Source of the DNA: Clostridia bacterium
Lineage (GTDB): Bacteria > Bacillota > Clostridia > Christensenellales > Borkfalkiaceae
Length of the DNA stretch: 64,000 nt
Reading direction: 5' to 3'
Assembly (NCBI GenBank): GCA_017625565.1
Contig: JAGAKN010000006.1
Span: 1 to 64,000, forward strand
The notes beneath the pieces are model-generated. The model made no database searches, had not been told where the DNA came from, and saw nothing but the letters and a program-made list of their open reading frames with translations. How positions within the stretch are numbered: the stretch's first letter is position 1; every line of letters starts with the position of its first letter. The position numbers and the translations under genes were made by a program. Shown piece by piece: positions 25,945-34,617 of this stretch.

Positions 25945-27258
25945 ATGAGAAAATTAGGGTTTTTAAAAAATAAAGAAGTAAAAAATGCGACGTGGCTTAT
26001 TGGTGGCAAAGTAGCGCAAATGTTGCTTTCACTTTTTGTAGGCGTACTTTCCGCGCGATATTTAGGTCCGTCTAATTATGGGCTTATTAGTTATGCGAAT
26101 GCTTTGATTGCATTTTTTATGTCGCTTTGTACCTTAGGGATCAATTCGGTGATCGTAAAAGAATTTTTTGACGCACCTAACGAGCACGGGGTGATTCTTG
26201 GAAGTTCGATATTCTTTAGGGTTTTGTCTAGTTCTTGCTCGGCAATACTTGCAATATCCGTTTCGTTTATTTTAGATTATGGAGAATGGGAAACCACCGT
26301 CGTCGTTGCATTATGTAGTATATCCTTGATATTTCATTCCTTTGATACAATCAATTATTGGTTTCAAGCGCAACATAAATCTAAGGTGACTGCAATCGCA
26401 GGTTTTTTCGCTTATGCGGCAACGGCAATTTATAAAATTGTTTTGCTTATACTTGGGAAAAATGTATTTTGGTTTGCATTTGCGACGTCAGTGGATTATA
26501 TTGCCTTGGGAATTATTTTAATTTTTGCTTATAAGAAACATGGTGGGCAAAAATTTAGCGTGTCCTTCAAAAAGGGAAAAGCCATTCTTTCTAAAAGCTA
26601 TCACTACATATTATCTGGGTTGATGGTTGCGATATATGGGCATACGGATAAATTAATGTTAAAAATGATGCTGGGGGAGGCGGAAGTAGGGTATTATGCA
26701 ACCGCCACAGCCATATGTGCAATGTGGACGTTTGTGCTTTACGCCATTATAGATTCTATGTATCCTACCATAGTCAAAGCATTTAAGCAAGATCAAAAGC
26801 TGTTCGAGAAACGAAATCGACAATTATATGCAATTGTATTTTATATTTGTGTTTTTGTTTCACTATGCTTTTTATTGTTAGGCGGTTTTGTTGTGAATAT
26901 TTTATATGGGGATGAGTTTATGCCTGCCACAACGCCTTTGAAACTTGTTGCTTTGTATACGGCATTCTCGTTTTTGGGTGTGGCGCGAAATGCTTGGATG
27001 GTATGCAATAACAAGCAAAAATATTTAAAGTTTATGTATATTCCAGCGATCATCATAAACGTGGTCATGAATTGGTTGCTTATACCCAGTATGGGAGCTT
27101 CAGGGGCAGCGCTTGCATCTTTAATTACGCAAATATCTACAAGTATTATCTTACCGTTATTTATTAAAGATTTAAGGCCTAATGCAAGGCTTATGTTGGA
27201 AGCAATAATATTAAAAGATGTATTTACGAAGAGTAATAAACAGAACGGAGGCGAGTAA
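25945..27258 (+). CDS. wzx: Wzx-type lipid-linked oligosaccharide flippase
   Basis: A 437-residue membrane protein with about 12 to 14 helices and the MOP-superfamily opening KNATWLIGGKVAQMLLSLFVGVLSARYLGPSNYGLISYANA. Later segments (SGLMVAIYGHTDKLMLKMMLG, FLGVARNAWMVCNNKQKYLKF, NWLLIPSMGASGAALASLITQ) are typical polysaccharide-transporter features. It would move the undecaprenyl-linked repeat to the outer face, where Wzy acts. The licD pseudogene starts directly after its stop. Confidence 0.92.
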   Translation: MRKLGFLKNKEVKNATWLIGGKVAQMLLSLFVGVLSARYLGPSNYGLISYANALIAFFMSLCTLGINSVIVKEFFDAPNEHGVILGSSIFFRVLSSSCSAILAISVSFILDYGEWETTVVVALCSISLIFHSFDTINYWFQAQHKSKVTAIAGFFAYAATAIYKIVLLILGKNVFWFAFATSVDYIALGIILIFAYKKHGGQKFSVSFKKGKAILSKSYHYILSGLMVAIYGHTDKLMLKMMLGEAEVGYYATATAICAMWTFVLYAIIDSMYPTIVKAFKQDQKLFEKRNRQLYAIVFYICVFVSLCFLLLGGFVVNILYGDEFMPATTPLKLVALYTAFSFLGVARNAWMVCNNKQKYLKFMYIPAIIINVVMNWLLIPSMGASGAALASLITQISTSIILPLFIKDLRPNARLMLEAIILKDVFTKSNKQNGGE

Positions 27259-27259
27259 A

Positions 27260-28095
27260 ATGGAACCGACGCAAGAACAATTGGAACAATTAAAAAACAT
27301 TGAGCTAGAGATGTTAAAACAATTTGTAGTTGTTTGCGAGAAATTAAATTTAACCTATTACTTATTAGGGGGAACGTTATTAGGCGCAGTACGTCATAAA
27401 GGATTTATTCCTTGGGACGATGATATCGATGTTGGAATGCCGAGAGAGGACTATGAAATTTTTATAAAAGACGCCCAACAACATTTAGAAAAAAATATTT
27501 CGTACAGACTTTTTATTCGGACCCTGAATTCCCTGCTAATTTTTGTAAAATTCGAAATAGTGAAACTACATTCGTTGAAAAATCGCTTAAAAATTGTAGA
27601 ATTAATCATGGGGTATATATTGACATATTCCCCTTGGATGTATATCCTAATTCAAAAAGACAACATAAATATTTTCAATTAAAAAAGGCCTTGTTTAAAG
27701 TGCGTGTTGCCGATACGTTTTTTAGGACAAAACCCAATAGGAAGAAAACAGTTAAGAGTTGTTTAGTTAAAGTCGCGACAATGTTTTTGACTTCAAAAAA
27801 AGCTGTAAAGGCGCTTGAGAAGATGTATACCAAGTATAAAAACGGCTCATTTTTAGCGAATCACAGTGGGGCATGGGGGGTTAAAGAAATAATGCCTAAA
27901 GATTGGTATGGGGATGGTGTGGATTTGGAGTTTGAAGGGCTCACGATAAAAGCGCCCACTAAGTGGCATGAATGGTTAACGCAAGTATATGGCAATTATA
28001 TGGAACTCCCTCCTGTTGAAAAAAGAGTAGGACATCATTATACCGAAATTGTAGATTTAGAAAAAACGTATTTGGAATATTATCATGGGGTATGA
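27260..28095 (+). pseudogene. LicD-family gene interrupted by a frameshift
   Basis: The first frame gives MEPTQEQLEQLKNIELEMLK and the LicD signature GGTLLGAVRHKGFIPWDDDIDVGMPREDYE, then goes off-frame in a T5 run near 27506. The next frame continues exactly where a LicD protein should: YSDPEFPANFCKIRNSETTF, HGVYIDIFPLDVYP, and on to YGNYMELPPVEKR and the stop at 28095. One missing T explains it. The whole would be about 278 residues, like the intact LicD at 15904. It could be true decay, phase-variable slippage or a sequencing error. Confidence 0.85.
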
Positions 28096-28185
28096 ACTGA
28101 AATTGTTCAATATAAAAGAGAATTTTTGCTGTGAAGCGGACATTCCAGAAGATTTATTTTACTAAAATTGTATAGAGGAGAAAAA

Positions 28186-28578
28186 ATGAAAAGAATTATC
28201 ACATACGGTACATTTGATTTGTTGCATTACGGACATATTAATTTGTTAAAGCGAGCCAAAGCTTTGGGTGATTATTTGATCGTTGCATTATCAACGGACG
28301 AATTTAATTGGGAAGAAAAACAAAAGAGGTGTTATTTTTCTTACGAAAAGAGAAAACAACTTTTAGAGGCGATTCGCTATGTCGATTTAGTAATTCCAGA
28401 ACAAAATTGGGAGCAAAAAAGAACGGACATTCACGAATATCATATAGACATGTTTGTTATTGGTGATGATTGGCGGGGGAAATTCGATTTTTTAAAGGAA
28501 GAGGGGTGCGAGGTGGTTTATTTGGAGAGAACACCAGAAATCTCTACAACGCAAATTAAGAAAGATCTTAACAAATAA
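28186..28578 (+). CDS. tagD: TagD-like glycerol-3-phosphate cytidylyltransferase, second copy
   Basis: A 130-residue protein at the usual TagD length, with TYGTFDLLHYGHINLLKRA (nucleotidyltransferase HxGH), VIGDDWRGKFDFL and a C-terminal PEISTTQIKKDL (RTEGISTT-type). It would make CDP-glycerol or a similar CDP-alcohol. The ATG at 28186 follows GAGGAG. It stands between the broken licD gene and capE. Confidence 0.9.
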   Translation: MKRIITYGTFDLLHYGHINLLKRAKALGDYLIVALSTDEFNWEEKQKRCYFSYEKRKQLLEAIRYVDLVIPEQNWEQKRTDIHEYHIDMFVIGDDWRGKFDFLKEEGCEVVYLERTPEISTTQIKKDLNK

Positions 28579-28593
28579 GAAGGAGTTAAAGGT

Positions 28594-29631
28594 ATGTCGC
28601 TTTTTACAAACAAAACGTTATTAATTACAGGGGGCACGGGGAGCTTTGGCAACGCCGTTCTCAACAGATTTTTGAAAACGGATATCGGGGAGATCCGTGT
28701 TTTCTCGCGCGACGAGAAAAAGCAGGATGATATGCGTCACGAATTTCAAGCGAAAATGCCCGAAGTCGCGGATAAAATTAAGTTTTATATCGGTGACGTC
28801 AGGGACCTTGCTAGCGTAAAAAATGCAATGCACGGCGTAGACTATATATTCCACGCGGCTGCGTTAAAACAAGTGCCTTCGTGTGAGTTTTTCCCGATCG
28901 AAGCGGTAAAAACCAACGTTCTCGGTACGGAAAACGTATTGACGGCGGCGATCGAGGCAGGGGTTAAAAATATCGTCTGCCTTTCGACGGACAAGGCTGC
29001 TTATCCCGTGAACGCAATGGGTACGAGCAAGGCAATGATGGAAAAAGTGATCGTTGCAAAATCTCGTACGGTTTCGCCTGAAAAAACGAAAATTTGTTGT
29101 ACTCGCTACGGCAACGTTATGTGTTCTCGCGGTAGTGTTATTCCGCTTTGGATAGAACAAATCCGCACGGGCAAACCCATTACCCTCACCGATCCTACGA
29201 TGACGAGATTTATTATGTCTTTGGAAGAAGCGGTGGATCTCGTATTGTTCGCGTTCGAGCATGGCGAAAGCGGGGATATTCTCGTACAAAAAGCGCCTGC
29301 TTGTACCATTCAAACGCAAGCGGAAGCGGTATGCGAATTGTTCGGTGGCGACAAGAAGAATATTAAAGTGATCGGTATCCGTCACGGCGAAAAAATGTAT
29401 GAAACGCTTTTGACCAACGAAGAATGTGCGAACGCGATCGATCTGGGCAACTTCTACCGCGTACCTTGCGACAAGCGTGGGTTGAATTACGATAAGTATT
29501 TCAACAACGGCGACGTGGAACGCAACCCTTTGACGGAATTTAACTCCAACAATACACAGCTTTTGACGGTAGAAGAAACCAAAGCCAAAATTGCATCTTT
29601 GCAATACATTCAAGACGAATTAAACAAATAA
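28594..29631 (+). CDS. capE: UDP-GlcNAc 4,6-dehydratase/5-epimerase (CapE/FnlA)
   Basis: A 345-residue extended SDR enzyme that opens UDP-L-FucNAc synthesis by converting UDP-GlcNAc to a 4-keto-6-deoxy 5-epimer. It has the GGTGSFG NAD(P) loop at residues 13-19, the FHAAALKQVPSCEFFP motif, STDKAAYPVNAMGTSKAMMEK (in this subgroup the active-site Met/Lys replaces the YxxxK Tyr) and RYGNVMCSRGSVIPLW. It lies 10 bp before capF. Together with capF the gene is more G+C-rich than the preceding glycan genes. Confidence 0.92.
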   Translation: MSLFTNKTLLITGGTGSFGNAVLNRFLKTDIGEIRVFSRDEKKQDDMRHEFQAKMPEVADKIKFYIGDVRDLASVKNAMHGVDYIFHAAALKQVPSCEFFPIEAVKTNVLGTENVLTAAIEAGVKNIVCLSTDKAAYPVNAMGTSKAMMEKVIVAKSRTVSPEKTKICCTRYGNVMCSRGSVIPLWIEQIRTGKPITLTDPTMTRFIMSLEEAVDLVLFAFEHGESGDILVQKAPACTIQTQAEAVCELFGGDKKNIKVIGIRHGEKMYETLLTNEECANAIDLGNFYRVPCDKRGLNYDKYFNNGDVERNPLTEFNSNNTQLLTVEETKAKIASLQYIQDELNK

Positions 29632-29641
29632 GGACAAGCTT

Positions 29642-30844
29642 ATGAAAATTCTGATTACGGGTGCGAAAGGGTTTGTTGGTAAAAATCTTTGCGCCGTTTT
29701 GAAAAACGTAAAGGACGGAAAAGATAAGACTCGTCCCGATTTAAATATCGAAGAAATTTTTGAATATGACGTCGACAGTAGTCCTGCAGATTTGGAAACG
29801 TACTGTGCGCAAGCAAACTTTGTTTTCAATCTTGCAGGGGTAAACCGTCCGCAGACACAGGAAGAGTTTATGCAAGGCAATTTCGGCTTTGCATCCACGC
29901 TTTTAGAAACTTTGAAAAAATACGACAACAAATGCCCCGTAATGCTTTCTTCGTCCATTCAAGCGACGCTTATTGGGCGTTATGCGCAGGGCGAATACGG
30001 CAAAAGTAAGAAAGCCGGCGAAGAGCTTTTCTTTGAATATGAGCGCGAAGGTGGTGGGCAGGTATGCGTTTACCGTTTCCCTAATCTCTTTGGTAAGTGG
30101 TGTAGACCCAACTATAACAGCGCTGTGGCAACCTTCTGCAATAATATTGCCAACGATTTGCCGATTACCGTAAACGATCGAGCAATCGAGTTGGAATTGC
30201 TTTACATCGACGATTTGGTGGCGGAGATGCTCGATCTTTTAGAAGGGAAGGGGCATCGTTGCAATTACGATGGATTGACGCCTGTGGAGAGTAAAAACGG
30301 CAGATATTACTACGCGCCGATTACGCACAAAGTTTCGCTTGGTGAAATTGTGGATTTATTATATGCTTTCCGCGCGCAAAGCGAAACGCTTATCATCCCT
30401 GAAATCCCGAACGGCAGTTTCGCAAAGAAGTTGTATTCGACGTATTTGAGTTATTTGCCCAAAGAAAAAGTGGCGTTTGATTTAAAAATGAACGTGGATG
30501 CGCGTGGCAGTTTTACCGAACTTTTGAAGACGGAGAACTGTGGACAGGTGTCGATCAATATTTCAAAGCCTGGGATCACGAAAGGTCAGCATTGGCATCA
30601 TACCAAATGGGAGTTTTTCATCGTTGTTGCAGGTAGGGGATTGATCCAACAACGTAAAATCGGTACGAACGAAGTGTTGAATTTTGAAGTGAGCGGGAAA
30701 AAAATCCAAGCAGTACATATGCTACCGGGATATACGCACAACATTATCAATCTTTCTGATACGGAAAACTTGGTGACGGTTATGTGGGCAAACGAGCGTT
30801 TTGATCCCAACCACCCCGACACGTTTTTCGAGATTGTCGAATAA
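29642..30844 (+). CDS. capF: Bifunctional UDP-sugar epimerase/reductase with cupin domain (CapF)
   Basis: A 400-residue two-domain protein. The N-terminal SDR half starts ILITGAKGFVGKNLCAVL; the C-terminal cupin (about 285-395) has KGQHWHHTKWEFFIVVAGRGLIQ and LPGYTHNIINLS with the zinc-binding residues. CapF-type enzymes use the cupin for C3 epimerisation and the SDR for C4 reduction to give UDP-6-deoxy-L-talosamine. The third enzyme, the 2-epimerase CapG/FnlC, is not found after it. Confidence 0.93.
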   Translation: MKILITGAKGFVGKNLCAVLKNVKDGKDKTRPDLNIEEIFEYDVDSSPADLETYCAQANFVFNLAGVNRPQTQEEFMQGNFGFASTLLETLKKYDNKCPVMLSSSIQATLIGRYAQGEYGKSKKAGEELFFEYEREGGGQVCVYRFPNLFGKWCRPNYNSAVATFCNNIANDLPITVNDRAIELELLYIDDLVAEMLDLLEGKGHRCNYDGLTPVESKNGRYYYAPITHKVSLGEIVDLLYAFRAQSETLIIPEIPNGSFAKKLYSTYLSYLPKEKVAFDLKMNVDARGSFTELLKTENCGQVSINISKPGITKGQHWHHTKWEFFIVVAGRGLIQQRKIGTNEVLNFEVSGKKIQAVHMLPGYTHNIINLSDTENLVTVMWANERFDPNHPDTFFEIVE

Positions 30845-30972
30845 AATGGGCGTACCAGGTGTGAGAATAGCTTGTATAGATCATGAAATACGTTCAGACG
30901 TTTTTAAATGAAAAGTTCCACGCGTGGCTAGAAAGGCAAAATTTTGCAACCGCTTCATAAGGGAAAAAAAGT

Positions 30973-32127
30973 ATGAATACTTCGAGTGTTATGTTTGCTT
31001 TGCTCCGTTCCGTTTTTCAACAGAAGGAATTGGAGAAGACAATGAAAGAAGAGCTTTCGCCTGCAGTCTTTTGTGAGATCGATACGCTTGCGCAAAAACA
31101 CGATTTAGGGCATTTGATTGCGCAAGCAATGGAAAACAACGGCTTGTTTTTAGACGAGCCGATTGCAAAGAAGTTTTTGGCTAAGCGTTCTATGGCGGTA
31201 TATCGCGTGGAGCAAATTGAATATGAGCTTTCGGAAATTTGCGCGACGCTAGATGAAGCAGAAATCGAATACGTCCCTTTAAAAGGCGCGCTTATCCGTA
31301 GGTATTACCCTGAAAATTGGTATCGAACCTGTTGCGATATCGATCTTTTGGTGCAAGAAGAAAAGCTAAAAGATGCGGTGGAAATTTTGGAAACGCGTTT
31401 AGGCTACGTCAATCATGGAAAGGGATATCACGACGTTTCCATGTCGTCGCCTAGCGGAGTGCATTTAGAGTTGCATTTTAATCTTTTGGAGAACCAAGCC
31501 AACATCGACGGATTGCTTTCCAAGGTATGGGAATACACGCAAAAAGTAGAAGGAAGTTTTCGACGCGAAATGCGTGGGGAATTTCTTTTGTTCCATATCA
31601 TCGCGCACGCGTCTTATCACTTTATAAAAGGCGGATGTGGCGTTCGCCCGATTTTGGATTTGTATATACTAGAAAAGAATATGCCCTACGATAAAGAGCA
31701 GTTGGCGGTGATGCTGAGAGAATGCCGATTGGCCAAATTTCACGAAGGACTTCTCGCGTTATCGTCGGCGTGGTTTGACGGGGAGCCGTTAAAAGAGGAA
31801 TTTCAAGGCGTGGAACGTTATGTATTGAACGGTGGGGTATATGGAACTTTGGAAAACCGTATTACCGTGGGACAGGCGCAAAGCGGTGGAAAGATCAGAT
31901 ATTTCTTCCGCAGATTGTTTATGCCTTATCAGGATTTAAAAGCGTTCTATCCGTCTTTGGCTGGAAAAAAATGGTTGACACCTTTCTATCAAATACGTAG
32001 ATGGGGACGTTTGATTTTTTGTGGCCGTTTAAAAAAATCGATGCGAGAATTCAATATCAACGCGTCGCTTGAGAAGGGAGAGAATTTAAGAGTAAAGGAA
32101 ATGATGCAAACATTAGAATTGCTGTAA
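30973..32127 (+). CDS. Nucleotidyltransferase-family protein
   Basis: A 384-residue protein of the uncharacterised nucleotidyltransferase type (PF14907-like). It shows VPLKGALIRRYYPENWYRTCCDIDLLV, where the Lys-Gly-x-x-Leu and DIDLL pattern marks the Pol-beta-like active site, followed by a helical region with LHFNLLE. Members occur in peptide-modification and glycan settings, and the substrate is unknown. A 128-bp gap separates it from capF, so it may be the last gene of the glycan cluster or stand alone. Confidence 0.7.
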   Translation: MNTSSVMFALLRSVFQQKELEKTMKEELSPAVFCEIDTLAQKHDLGHLIAQAMENNGLFLDEPIAKKFLAKRSMAVYRVEQIEYELSEICATLDEAEIEYVPLKGALIRRYYPENWYRTCCDIDLLVQEEKLKDAVEILETRLGYVNHGKGYHDVSMSSPSGVHLELHFNLLENQANIDGLLSKVWEYTQKVEGSFRREMRGEFLLFHIIAHASYHFIKGGCGVRPILDLYILEKNMPYDKEQLAVMLRECRLAKFHEGLLALSSAWFDGEPLKEEFQGVERYVLNGGVYGTLENRITVGQAQSGGKIRYFFRRLFMPYQDLKAFYPSLAGKKWLTPFYQIRRWGRLIFCGRLKKSMREFNINASLEKGENLRVKEMMQTLELL

Positions 32128-32286
32128 GGAACGGCATATCTGCGTTTTTTCCGAGTTTTTATAAAGATAAAAAATTTTTTTTCAAATTTTTCCAACGAAA
32201 TACGTTTCTCCATTGTATATATATTGAAAGGAGCTCGTACCGGTAGAGAACTTTCAAACAATCATACAATATAGGAGAGAAAAAAG

Positions 32287-33189
32287 ATGAAATTTACAAA
32301 GAAGATTAGTTTGTTGCTTGTGGGGGTGCTTGGGCTGAGTGCACTTGTGGCGTGCGGAAAGAAAGACTCTACTACGGAAGCGGAAGCGACTACTTACGTT
32401 AGCTTGCGTATCAATCCCGAGATTGAGTTGCTTGCCGACGAAGACCGAAACGTAATCACGGCAAACGCAATCAACGAAGATGGTGAAGTAGTGCTTTCGA
32501 CGATTGATTTGGAAGGCAAATCGATCGAAGAAGCTGGGGAAATCTTTACCGAAACGGCGAACGAGCTGGGGTATTTCACTCCGGACGGGGAAAAAGATAC
32601 CGTTTACGTAGAAGTACAAAGTACGATAGACGGCGAAGAAGCGGATTTGGAAGAAAAATTGGATAAAACAATCCGTGATTATTTCAACAATAACGGAATT
32701 AACGGCAAAGTCTCTCCGGAAACGTTAGATAAATATGCTGATAAAGCGGAAAACTGGAATATTTCGGTTGGGCATACGAAGCTTGTTATGCGCGTTTTAG
32801 ACTCGCATCCAGAATTGACGGATACGGACGTTCTTGATTTGAGCGTAAAAGAACTGATGGGGCTTTTGAAAGGCAAAGAAAAAATCGTTGCGAGTTTACA
32901 ATCGGAATATAACGCAAGCGTGAAAGCGTTAAGGAAGGAATACGCGCAACTTTTTGCATTGCAAAAAGAAATCGACGATTTAAACAAGCAACTCGACAAG
33001 AAAATAACTGAAGCAGAAAAGACGGCGCTTCAAACGCAGATTGCCGAAAAAGAAGCGGAAATGCAAGTTCTTCAAGAGACGTATACGACAGAGCTTAACG
33101 AAGTGAAAGAAGCATTTCTCGAAGCGTCGAATGAAATACGCGCGCAATATCGGGCGGAAGCAGAACAAAGAAAAAAGAATAAACAATAA
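32287..33189 (+). CDS. Lipoprotein with RsgI-like extracytoplasmic domain
   Basis: A 300-residue lipoprotein. The signal peptide ends in a lipobox (ALVAC, Cys23). Residues about 37-180 match the extracytoplasmic part of RsgI-type anti-sigma proteins: YVSLRINPEIEL resembles VYIDVNPSVAL of the anti-sigma factor at 33811, and LVMRVLDSHPELTDTDVLDLSVKEL resembles its LICQIIEKYPHLTLDELKDKSMKEL. Residues about 195-300 form a long Glu/Lys/Gln-rich coiled coil. It has no cytoplasmic anti-sigma domain. It precedes the sigma factor by 59 bp and may be a sensing partner or regulated output. Confidence 0.85.
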   Translation: MKFTKKISLLLVGVLGLSALVACGKKDSTTEAEATTYVSLRINPEIELLADEDRNVITANAINEDGEVVLSTIDLEGKSIEEAGEIFTETANELGYFTPDGEKDTVYVEVQSTIDGEEADLEEKLDKTIRDYFNNNGINGKVSPETLDKYADKAENWNISVGHTKLVMRVLDSHPELTDTDVLDLSVKELMGLLKGKEKIVASLQSEYNASVKALRKEYAQLFALQKEIDDLNKQLDKKITEAEKTALQTQIAEKEAEMQVLQETYTTELNEVKEAFLEASNEIRAQYRAEAEQRKKNKQ

Positions 33190-33248
33190 ATAATATGCAT
33201 TGAACACATAGTCGCATAAGAAAAATCGGGACGCCGACGGGGTAGCAA

Positions 33249-33821
33249 ATGGCACGTTTCATCGAAAAGAAAAAATGTAGAGTAGATGAATATTTGTTAA
33301 AGATAAGACAGGGCGACAGCTCTGTCTTAGGCTTATTATACGAAGAAACGGCAAAACAACTTTATACGTTATGTTATACTTATCTACGAAATCGGCAAAA
33401 CAGCGAAGACGCGTTATCGGAAACCTATCTTACAACCGTTCGAAACATAGACAAGTATCGCGGTTCGAAAGGGTTTAATTGGTTGTATACAATCTGTAAA
33501 AACACCTGTCTAAATATGCTACGTAAAAATGAGAAAAACGTTTTCGTGGATTTTGACGACGAAGAAACGGTCAACGTTTTGGGCTTGAAAGAAGAGAATA
33601 CGCCAGATCTCGCAGATGAAAGCGGAATTATTGCTCTTTCAAAGCAGGTATTAAAAGAAAACGAGTTTCAAGTTGTCGTATTACATGCGGTAAACGCAAT
33701 GAAGTTTAAAGAAATTGCGAAAATCGTAGGAGAGAAAGAAAGCACCGTTCGTTGGCAATACAACAATGCAATTAAAAAAGTAAAAAATGCTTATGAAAGG
33801 AGAATGCGTGATGACGGATAA
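33249..33821 (+). CDS. Sigma-70 family (ECF-like) sigma factor
   Basis: A 190-residue protein with region 2 (LYEETAKQLYTLCYTYLRNRQNSEDALSETYLTTVRNI, then GSKGFNWLYTICKNTCLNMLRK) and region 4 (VVLHAVNAMKFKEIAKIVGEKESTVRWQYNNAIKKVKNAYE). It would direct RNA polymerase to a small regulon. The 3' end overlaps the anti-sigma gene by 11 bp, the usual translational coupling for sigma/anti-sigma pairs. The conserved-sequence logic of its target promoter was not recognised. Confidence 0.9.
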   Translation: MARFIEKKKCRVDEYLLKIRQGDSSVLGLLYEETAKQLYTLCYTYLRNRQNSEDALSETYLTTVRNIDKYRGSKGFNWLYTICKNTCLNMLRKNEKNVFVDFDDEETVNVLGLKEENTPDLADESGIIALSKQVLKENEFQVVVLHAVNAMKFKEIAKIVGEKESTVRWQYNNAIKKVKNAYERRMRDDG

Positions 33822-34518
33822 AGATTTGAAGTCGCTATATGAAAAAAGCGAAGAATTAACTCCGCCACCTGCGTTGAAGGGGAAAATACTCGCCCAAGCG
33901 ACGGCGGAGCTCAATGGTAAGCAAAAGGTAAAAACCCACTTTTTTTCTAGGCGGATTTGGAAAAAACTCGTACCGCTTGCGGTTTGTTTGGTGATTATGC
34001 TCTCCTTGATAGGCGGGGCGTTTGGGCTGAAATACGAAAACTATCAAACGGTATATATCGACGTCAATCCGTCGGTGGCTTTGCAAATGAACCGTTTCGA
34101 CCGTGTAAATGACGTGGAAACGTTGAACAAAGATGCGGAAACCGCGCTTGACGGCGTAAAACTCAAAGGCTTGTCCGCGGAAAAAGCGCTGGAAAAAGTT
34201 CTAAGCGTCTACGAAAAGAAGGGGTATCTTTCAAACGGCGCGGAACTGTATATCAGCGCATATTCCAAAAAGAATAAAAGTGCTGAGAAATTGCTGGAAA
34301 AGCTTGCGAAGAAAGCCGAGCAAATAAAAGGGGATAAAGAGTATAACGTCAATATTGTAAAGCTCTCGAAAGAGGAAAAAAATATAGCAAAAGAATATGG
34401 GGTATCTCCAAGCAAATATCAACTGATTTGTCAAATTATAGAGAAGTATCCCCATCTAACGCTTGATGAATTGAAAGATAAATCTATGAAAGAGTTAAAA
34501 TCTATGGCAAATAACTGA
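33811..34518 (+). CDS. RsgI-like membrane anti-sigma factor
   Basis: A 235-residue single-pass protein. A short cytosolic part (1-50) should bind the sigma factor. One membrane helix lies at about 51-73 (VPLAVCLVIMLSLIGGAFGL). The outside part starts with NYQTVYIDVNPSVALQMNRFDRV, the RsgI hallmark, and ends with a helical YPHLTLDELKDKSMKEL motif. The ATG at 33811 lies 7 bp after AGGAG (33799-33803); in-frame starts at 33787 and 33793 overlap or precede that site. The outer domain presumably senses an envelope or glycan signal. Confidence 0.88.
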   Translation: MTDKDLKSLYEKSEELTPPPALKGKILAQATAELNGKQKVKTHFFSRRIWKKLVPLAVCLVIMLSLIGGAFGLKYENYQTVYIDVNPSVALQMNRFDRVNDVETLNKDAETALDGVKLKGLSAEKALEKVLSVYEKKGYLSNGAELYISAYSKKNKSAEKLLEKLAKKAEQIKGDKEYNVNIVKLSKEEKNIAKEYGVSPSKYQLICQIIEKYPHLTLDELKDKSMKELKSMANN

Positions 34519-34567
34519 AAAAAATCCGGTATTCTGTGTTATTTTGTCGTAAACAACACGTAAAAAC

Positions 34568-34600
34568 CGCATCACCCGTCTTTCGGGCGATGCGTTTTTT
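34568..34600 (+). terminator. Rho-independent terminator of the sigma/anti-sigma operon
   Basis: CGCATC-a-CCCG pairs with CGGG-c-GATGCG around a TCTTT loop and is followed by T6. The A5 run upstream may let it also serve the convergent PHP gene. Confidence 0.85.
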
Positions 34601-34617
34601 CTTATATGTATTTCCAA

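Noticed and set aside
27634..28095. A separate 153-residue gene starting at an internal ATG of licD
   Set aside because: Its sequence is the C-terminal half of LicD and the missing part lies in the other frame upstream, so one frameshifted gene explains both pieces.
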